NCBI GenBank assembly: GCA_002502215.1 | Contig: DAPT01000113.1 | Location: 1-11,499 of the forward strand | Reading direction: 5' to 3' | Source of the DNA: Euryarchaeota archaeon UBA124 | GTDB lineage: Archaea; Thermoplasmatota; Poseidoniia; Poseidoniales; Poseidoniaceae | Length of the DNA stretch: 11,499 nt | In this document: positions 7,601 to 11,499 of the stretch, piece after piece | Position numbering within the stretch: position 1 is the first letter of the stretch | Layout of the letters: each line of letters begins with the position of its first letter | Notes under the pieces: model-generated | What the model was told of the DNA's origin: nothing | Database searches by the model: none | What the model saw: only the letters and a program-made list of their open reading frames with translations | Translations under genes and position numbers: made by a program

Positions 7601-9142
7601 ATTCAGTCCATCGTAGTCGCATACGGCTAAATCTTCGAAATCAGCCTCGCTTGAGAGTGTAACCAACGGATTTGCTCTCATGGACAAAGTCTCTGTTGCC
7701 GGATTATAATCGACAAGGTACAATTCGTTTGAGGCATCTGATAGCATCAAGTACACCTCTGTTCCAAGTGTTGCGTCCTCACCAAGGAACATCCAACCGG
7801 ATGTATCGGTTATTCCTGCGTCGGCCCAGGTCAAGGGTGTGTGAACAGCTGCACCCGAGGAATGAGGTTTGTATCCCATCGGCATAATTTCGGTAAATTG
7901 TCCTGCTTCAACATCGAGAACTGCAATGGCGTTTGCCTCTTGAATCGCCACATAGGCCGTCAAAGAATCTTGAGATACAGTGATGTATTCTGGCTCAAAA
8001 TCCATGCTCAAATTTGCACCGGGCCCGTTGATTCGAATGCCGATTTGTATCAAGGATGCCTTGTCCTCTTCAAACGCATGAAATGTGACATGGGTGACAT
8101 GCTCCTCACCGACGTCTGAGATTGGTCCACTTACGTCGATGATGTCGACCGACCCCTCTGGATCGAATTTGTAGTCAGTGGATGGCTGTCCTTCATTTGC
8201 AACCAAAACCTTGTTTCCATCAGGAGTGAATGTAATCATATCAGGTTGGTAGCCCAAATCATCCACGATGTTCAGCCGTTGTCCGTCTGTGTCCATAAAG
8301 TAGACCAGTCCTGTGTCAGGTCGATCCTTTGTTACAACAAACGGTAGTGGTCCATCCTCATAATTCAAGACGTCTGTCTCTCTGTGAACTGCTATAGCAA
8401 GTAGTCCGTCACTTGGCCGGATGTCAATGCTGTTGGGTTCACCGATCTTTGATAGGTCAACTCGGCCGACGAGTTGAGGGTCACTTGGGTCCGCTATTGA
8501 GACAATATCAACAGATTTCTCAAGAACGTTGACGAGGAAAATTCGTTGCGTGACAGGGTCATATGCTGGAATTTCCAGTGTTCCGAAGGTCCCAGCATCG
8601 TGGTCATACATTCCTAGAAGGTTAGCCTGAATGGTTACTCCCGAATTGGGAGCGCCGTAATTGATGTCAAGACCGTTGCAACTTGCTCGTTCATACACGC
8701 CCTTTTCGCTTGAATCTTCCAAAACACGAACGCATGCATTCGCGGAAGCTGCGAGCCGAGCTTGCCATCCATTGGAACACGTAACAATACTTTCTCCATT
8801 GGCAAGGAGAGCCAAGCGACAATTGTTATCGAGGTGTCGAATACGTTCTCCAACAGGATAGGTTTCGATCGTTCCACTGATTCCGTTGCAAGTTAGTTTC
8901 GTGTTCCCTTCCTCGTCCATTGCTCCGAAAACACACGATGTGATGTAGCCTGATTCGACGACCATCGGCAACTTGGCTACTCCGAGCTCCTGGGTGCACC
9001 ACAGTGAGGTATTGTCTTCTTGAATCCGACAATCGTACGCTTCATACATCGGTTCTTCATTTGTTTCACTTTCTCCACCGAAACAACCAGCGAAGAGCGA
9101 AGACATCATTACAAGTATCAAAAATATTGCTTTCTTTTTCAT
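4691..9142 (-). CDS. giant multidomain lipoprotein: split choice-of-anchor I, esterase-like phytase, lamin-tail and SdiA-regulated-like domains
   Basis: A 1483-residue surface lipoprotein. The signal peptide ends at FAGC (Cys20). Residues 38-155 hold four short cysteine-paired repeats. The first half of a choice-of-anchor I propeller follows at about 185-427 (PDMITFTPDGNKVLVANEG, VDIIDVSG, GPGANLSMDFEPEYI, QEANAIAVLD). Its second half is at about 1238-1480 (MPDGITSY, LITGNEGD, GRLNVPN, GARSFSIW, KGIEPEGV, PLLVVANEDSGTV). In other proteins I know these halves are contiguous; here some 800 residues lie between them. The insert holds an esterase-like phytase domain (about 490-690: NKGFESVA, ELLVIERDS), a lamin-tail domain (713-842: ILINELAS, DYIELYNP, DLSGWRIYD, DTSYGR) and an SdiA-regulated-like propeller (about 945-1175: DFEGVTCDDEGRIYVANE, LENTEGIDV). 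It is the last gene of the operon, 9 bases after its neighbour. A role in binding or hydrolysing extracellular phosphate esters is inferred; no classical phosphatase active site is evident. Confidence 0.9.
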   Translation of the reverse strand: MKKKAIFLILVMMSSLFAGCFGGESETNEEPMYEAYDCRIQEDNTSLWCTQELGVAKLPMVVESGYITSCVFGAMDEEGNTKLTCNGISGTIETYPVGERIRHLDNNCRLALLANGESIVTCSNGWQARLAASANACVRVLEDSSEKGVYERASCNGLDINYGAPNSGVTIQANLLGMYDHDAGTFGTLEIPAYDPVTQRIFLVNVLEKSVDIVSIADPSDPQLVGRVDLSKIGEPNSIDIRPSDGLLAIAVHRETDVLNYEDGPLPFVVTKDRPDTGLVYFMDTDGQRLNIVDDLGYQPDMITFTPDGNKVLVANEGQPSTDYKFDPEGSVDIIDVSGPISDVGEEHVTHVTFHAFEEDKASLIQIGIRINGPGANLSMDFEPEYITVSQDSLTAYVAIQEANAIAVLDVEAGQFTEIMPMGYKPHSSGAAVHTPLTWADAGITDTSGWMFLGEDATLGTEVYLMLSDASNELYLVDYNPATETLSMRANPLVTLSSEADFEDLAVCDYDGLNAFILAEESIPSLQFFDGEGGQITRLVPENSTFTTAGDYAILPSAISDIETNKGFESVACHGNHLYTMTQSSLSTPGSTEQWIRILDINIDTMTLEGQYLYPVELTDGAYSRGGKMDKVTSMVAIGEGELLVIERDSSIGNLASKWVFRVDLSQGTNLMDLDESMRASGILEQMSMNEFTEIEVDTPDVDLSQTLVDDRILINELASKVSLGPSNPYLDGATDSDYIELYNPTNADIDLSGWRIYDDISKAYTFPDGSSIGPMSYLLLFADDTNDGTQDWDVTIDENGAHHLPIKLSSGGESVTLEDNNQVVVENIIFPALSQDTSYGRLITASSVFGVTELTPLEENVEYVGGEGGPSAASQGIKPVLKSPFVELGDRYGAKPEALTIVAGSIQGAFISGISSDLSLNPLLSLDAADYNAFSQGDTVNESTMNQLEGSGLDYCSFHDAFAFANDGGEVFLVDANDGQVLDVYSLANADFEGVTCDDEGRIYVANEATTQIHVLEYATDFSLIGTLNLENLSVDLDDGKGLESVSYVASSQAPPLWPASTEGYLIAGSQDATAISVYSIPAGMSGELSVQAVASIELTLDDVAGLDVANNHIFSLHDSHDTVQVHDLEGNFIASYATPSTLENTEGIDVQFDCMSQTMEVAFADDELSDFLIATLGGSICVSQTTTEIELFDFIEEQPPFEFDMTGELRLGILTDAGASATSIPFGFIEIRLHPLDGSDEDGYNPFPWPVMALYMPDGITSYTVDGEMYLITGNEGDLRDYRYFNSSSGMNVIGHNEEIRIASTTLDPMRFPDASSMQQMSQLGRLNVPNNCGDTDDDGDLDYICAVGARSFSIWTTDMEMVWDSGHDLSYYSTKNGQHRIDEMNSRDDNKGIEPEGVRVGVIDDRTYLFVSMERSFGVMIYDISNPHQPTFQQWIQVDGATNPEDMEFIPAEISPTSSPLLVVANEDSGTVGIWELALL
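6617..7006 (-). other. lamin-tail domain within the giant lipoprotein
   Basis: Residues 713-842 carry the lamin-tail signature: ILINELAS, DYIELYNPTNADIDLSGW, a YTFPDG turn, SSGGESVTL and the closing DTSYGR. It is an immunoglobulin-like fold often found in secreted nucleases, phosphatases and surface proteins. It lies in the middle of the long insert that divides the choice-of-anchor I domain. Confidence 0.88.
8663..9031 (-). repeat. four tandem cysteine-paired mini-repeats (protein level)
   Basis: Within the giant lipoprotein, Cys38/49, 70/85, 108/122 and 137/155 form four pairs in consecutive units of roughly 30-38 residues. The units share a form such as NNCRL...VTCSNG, TSCVF...LTCNG and NACVR...ASCNG; the first unit (YDCRI...LWCTQ) is the most diverged. 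Each looks like a beta hairpin closed by a disulphide. The spacing inside pairs is 10 to 17 residues. Confidence 0.65.
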
Positions 9143-9145
9143 AGA

Positions 9146-9153
9146 ATCACCTC
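9146..9153 (-). promoter_or_regulatory. ribosome binding site of the giant lipoprotein gene
   Basis: On the minus strand GAGGTGAT lies three bases before the ATG at 9142 and overlaps the stop codon of the preceding gene. It is complementary to the archaeal 16S rRNA tail (AUCACCUC) and fixes this start. Translational coupling to the upstream gene is likely. Confidence 0.85.
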
Positions 9154-10162
9154 AGGTTAAACCAATTAGACCATCGTTGTACAGCACAACATTCGAATCA
9201 TGTGTTATGGTCAATCGTATGTAGCAAACTGGGAATGCATTGGAGGATGAATCATGCACTCCACAAAGGCTCACACCGTCTTCGATGAGTGTAACTGTTT
9301 CATCAGCATGCCAAAATTCGTCATCGATGGATTGACTGATCATACAACCGGTACCCATGGAACCTGGTGCCGATTCGGGACGAATGTTTTCGCCTGACAT
9401 CACACCGTTGGTTCGCATAGGGGTTGGTGTGCGATCGACTTGGAAATTGATTGAGCCGTCAGGGACAGCGGTATAGGAGGTGTCCGAGGTTTGAGCGCCC
9501 CATGAAATATTTTGATGCACCTCACCTTGCGGATTGATCAAGGAAACGGTCTCACCCTCAGATTTTAGTTTGAAATTCATGTGAACTGGCCCTTGCTCGG
9601 ATTCATCATCAGCCCACACGATAAGAAAACCTCCTGCAGGAATAGAGACGGTTTGATCAAAGGTATGGCCCGATTTTCCACCAGCAATGTACTCCTCATA
9701 GGCATCGGTCATAACCCATCCTTCGAGAGACATCGCTTCTGCACCAGGATTGAACAATTCGACCCAATCATCGTAAGCATCTCCATTGTCATCAGGGTCT
9801 GCATAACTGAGATCGTTGCTTGCCATAAGCTCGTTAATTCGAACGTTTGCAGGGCCGCTTCCTTCTATTGCCTCAGCAGAGGAAATGCTTGGAGGTAGGC
9901 AAACTTCGGTTAACAATGGCTCGTCCATCTTTTCAGCATCATAAATTGATAATTCAACTGAGAGGTCTTCCCATTCATATCCACTTTCAGGGTGATTGCG
10001 AACCAAAAGTTCAACCAATTGGTCCTGCTTGTTGAAACCAATTTTTTGTGGAACATCAACAATATCGATGGTCATGTACGTGGATTGAACATCATCTTCA
10101 GACGTGCATCCTGCAAGCCCACAAGCCAGCAGAACGAGTGCAACAAATACTGCTCCTCTCAT
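9152..10162 (-). CDS. lamin-tail domain lipoprotein
   Basis: A 336-residue secreted lipoprotein. The signal peptide ends at LAGC (Cys19). The central part, about 107-252, is a lamin-tail domain: RINELMASN, DDWVELFNPG, LEGWVMTD, IPAGGFLIVWADD, a GETVSL strand, SDTSYTAVPDGS and a final RTPTPMRTN of the sort that closes such domains in bacteria. Flanking it are an N-terminal beta-rich part (about 28-90, ending near Cys88) and a C-terminal part (about 271-336, with Cys273, Cys300 and Cys313). These two may be halves of one sandwich domain. The start overlaps the stop of the PstS-like gene as ATGA, so the two are probably co-translated. The lamin-tail call is firm; the job of the protein is unknown. 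A scaffold or accessory role beside the phosphate-binding protein and the giant lipoprotein is inferred from position only. Confidence 0.88.
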   Translation of the reverse strand: MRGAVFVALVLLACGLAGCTSEDDVQSTYMTIDIVDVPQKIGFNKQDQLVELLVRNHPESGYEWEDLSVELSIYDAEKMDEPLLTEVCLPPSISSAEAIEGSGPANVRINELMASNDLSYADPDDNGDAYDDWVELFNPGAEAMSLEGWVMTDAYEEYIAGGKSGHTFDQTVSIPAGGFLIVWADDESEQGPVHMNFKLKSEGETVSLINPQGEVHQNISWGAQTSDTSYTAVPDGSINFQVDRTPTPMRTNGVMSGENIRPESAPGSMGTGCMISQSIDDEFWHADETVTLIEDGVSLCGVHDSSSNAFPVCYIRLTITHDSNVVLYNDGLIGLT

Positions 10163-11337
10163 GCCATCACCTCGGAATTGTGGAGATTGAGTATGGCCAT
10201 GGTTTCATTGAATGTCGATTCTGGAAGTGGAACGAACCCAACTTCAAGAATTGTCGATTGTCCGTCACCGGAAAACGCGTATTCAAAGAACGGCAGAACC
10301 GTACTCCAAGATGCATTGTCGACATTCATGTAGATTTCTCGTGACAGAGGAAGATACGTTTCGCTTCGAATTGAATCACTGGTTGGTTGAATGATTGGTT
10401 CGATTCCATCCATTGCTGAATGTGTGCTGTTTTTTGATAATCCAACCGCAGTCAACTCAGATTGGTGTTCATCGTAGTACGAATATCCTAGGAATCCAAT
10501 TGCAGCGCCATCTTCACTCACACCGTTGATAATGACGTTGTCATTGGCGCTGTTTTGATAGCCACCCACGCGTTGCGAGTCAAAAGATTCTTCAGGATAG
10601 CCATAGTTTCCTAGGAAGCATTTTTTGCAAAAGATCATTTCTCCGAAATACTCGTAGGTTCCGGATTGTGAGTCAGGACCCCAGAGGTTAATGTTCAATT
10701 CTTCACAGGATGGATTTTCGGAAAAGTCGGACCACTCTCGTACACCATCACCATCGTTGTTTGGAGTGATGCTGGATAATTCGAGACCACCCTCTTGTGA
10801 GTAAACAAGGTCATCTTCGGTCCAATCAGAGAAAATCCAACGCAGTTGGGCTACGCTCAGACCACCTATGGATTCGACGCATTGCTCTGCACTACCGCCA
10901 CGATTGAGGACAATGGTGATACCATCCATTGCAATGGGAACTTGCGTTAACTCGATATCGGAGGATTTGCAATTGAAGAAACGCTCACCATCGACAAGGG
11001 TTGCTTCAATTGGTTTGAAGGTCCTCGACATTGAGCCAATTTCAACATGATCGTTACCAGTACTGCAAACGGCAGCTGCACCTGCACCCGATCCTCCAAG
11101 TGCTACACTTGCTGAGACGTCAGGATTCAGTTCTGTAAAGTCCTCAATCCAACCAGTGGCGAGGGGATAGACCGTCGATGAACCGGCTATCTTGATCGAT
11201 GCAGTGTCCGTATTTTGGCCTCCGATGAATATTCGTGTATCTGCATCAGTACCTTCGCCTTCACTCACGCAACCTGCAAGGGGTGCAAGAAGAAAGAGCA
11301 TGCACATACACGATGTGACCGTGAAATTTTCCGCCAT
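10159..11337 (-). CDS. pstS: PstS-like phosphate ABC transporter substrate-binding lipoprotein
   Basis: A 392-residue periplasmic-binding-type lipoprotein predicted to capture phosphate at the cell surface and hand it to an ABC permease that is not in this window. The signal peptide is short, with lipobox LAGC (Cys23). Family motifs are IKIAGSSTVYPLA (48-60), GGSGAG (81-86), EIGSMSR (99-105), IAMDGITIVLNR (135-146), LSVAQLRWIFSDW (160-172) and SGTYEYF (225-231), matching the phosphate-contact loops and hinge of PstS-type proteins. The mature part has six further cysteines (91, 123, 153, 211, 237, 240), including a CKKC pair, more than usual for PstS; disulphides are likely. The frame stays open upstream to a GTG at 11472, but the signal peptide begins at the ATG at 11337, and a TATA-like box lies about 40 bases before it. 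First gene of the three-gene operon. Related proteins can bind other oxyanions, so phosphate specificity is probable but not proven. Confidence 0.88.
   Translation of the reverse strand: MAENFTVTSCMCMLFLLAPLAGCVSEGEGTDADTRIFIGGQNTDTASIKIAGSSTVYPLATGWIEDFTELNPDVSASVALGGSGAGAAAVCSTGNDHVEIGSMSRTFKPIEATLVDGERFFNCKSSDIELTQVPIAMDGITIVLNRGGSAEQCVESIGGLSVAQLRWIFSDWTEDDLVYSQEGGLELSSITPNNDGDGVREWSDFSENPSCEELNINLWGPDSQSGTYEYFGEMIFCKKCFLGNYGYPEESFDSQRVGGYQNSANDNVIINGVSEDGAAIGFLGYSYYDEHQSELTAVGLSKNSTHSAMDGIEPIIQPTSDSIRSETYLPLSREIYMNVDNASWSTVLPFFEYAFSGDGQSTILEVGFVPLPESTFNETMAILNLHNSEVMA
10166..10173 (-). promoter_or_regulatory. ribosome binding site of the lamin-tail lipoprotein gene
   Basis: On the minus strand GAGGTGAT lies three bases before the ATG at 10162, inside the last codons of the PstS-like gene. 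The eight-base site and the three-base spacing are identical to those of the next gene in the operon. Confidence 0.85.
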
Positions 11338-11370
11338 ATTGGCTGTATAATCAACAATTACCCCATAGTA

Positions 11371-11382
11371 TTCTATATATTC
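11371..11382 (-). promoter_or_regulatory. putative promoter of the PstS-like operon
   Basis: Read on the minus strand, GAATATATAGAA is a good archaeal TATA-like box centred about 40 bases before the ATG at 11337, following an A-rich BRE-like stretch. Initiation about 25 bases downstream would leave a leader of about 14 bases. No ribosome site is visible before the ATG, consistent with a short-leader or leaderless first gene. Confidence 0.6.
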
Positions 11383-11456
11383 TATTTTCTGATAAATATC
11401 TATATGTAAAATAAATGGTTCTAAACCAAACATATGACGAATCTTTGAACTCAATA

Positions 11457-11470
11457 GAGAATAAGTTCTC
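11457..11470. repeat. GAGAA/TTCTC inverted repeat near the right edge
   Basis: GAGAATAAGTTCTC is a perfect five-base inverted repeat with a four-base centre. It lies between the promoter of the PstS-like operon and the likely start of a divergent gene. The same half-sites, with a two-base centre, occur at 2082-2093 before the hemerythrin gene, so this is a candidate operator. Confidence 0.4.
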
Positions 11471-11482
11471 ACGGTGAAGAAA

Positions 11483-11499
11483 ATGAAAGAAATAAAATT
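11483..11499 (+). CDS. likely start of a divergent gene (partial)
   Basis: ATG at 11483 follows GGTGA (11473-11477) with a five-base gap, a good archaeal ribosome site. Only five codons (MKEIK) fit before the window ends, so no product can be named. A GTG at 11474 in the same frame is an alternative start but would use up the ribosome site. Being divergent from a PstS-like gene, it could encode another phosphate-uptake component or a regulator; that is a guess from position. Confidence 0.4.

Noticed and set aside
8663..9031. A DNA-level tandem repeat or CRISPR array under the cysteine mini-repeats
   Set aside because: The repetition is visible only in the protein. The DNA units differ in length and sequence, and there are no constant repeats with unique spacers anywhere in the window.
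11338..11472. A 45-residue N-terminal extension of the PstS-like protein starting from a GTG at 11472
   Set aside because: The signal peptide and lipobox begin at the ATG at 11337, and the TATA-like box for that start lies inside the extension. The extra codons are A/T-rich intergenic sequence.

Overview
The window looks like archaeal DNA, most likely from a marine planktonic euryarchaeon of the Marine Group II / Poseidoniales type. The reasons are the GGTGA-type ribosome sites used only by genes inside an operon, TATA-like boxes a short distance upstream of genes that lack a ribosome site, a tRNA end with no encoded CCA, and a series of secreted lipoproteins with an [LIF]AGC lipobox and acidic mature parts. 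The lineage is an inference from style, not from a marker gene.

Layout. Positions 1-21 are the 3' end of a tRNA on the plus strand. A minus-strand 5'-nucleotidase / metallophosphatase lipoprotein (121-1932) converges on it. A divergent promoter region (1933-2143) separates this gene from a plus-strand cassette: a hemerythrin-like protein (2144-2785), a pirin (2838-3845) and a class I glutamine amidotransferase (3842-4531, start overlapping the pirin stop). A 159-base convergent gap with a hairpin follows. The rest is a minus-strand operon read from right to left: a PstS-like phosphate-binding lipoprotein (11337-10159), a lipoprotein with a lamin-tail domain (10162-9152) and a 1483-residue lipoprotein (9142-4691). 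The last protein carries a choice-of-anchor I domain split into two halves, with an esterase-like phytase domain, a lamin-tail domain and an SdiA-regulated-like propeller between them. The first two operon genes overlap by ATGA and the next pair is 9 bases apart. Both downstream genes have the same GAGGTGAT ribosome site. At the right edge a divergent plus-strand gene appears to begin.

Function. The four lipoproteins fit an extracellular phosphorus-scavenging module: surface hydrolysis of nucleotides and other organic phosphates, with capture of the released phosphate by the PstS-like protein. This is inferred from family membership and gene neighbourhood. The plus-strand trio (hemerythrin, pirin, amidotransferase) is cytoplasmic, and the sequence gives no clear functional link to the phosphorus genes.

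The points most worth a second look are the nested domain architecture of the giant lipoprotein, a possible second nested lamin-tail domain in its neighbour, four cysteine-paired mini-repeats at the giant's N-terminus, and GAGAA/TTCTC inverted repeats in two intergenic regions.
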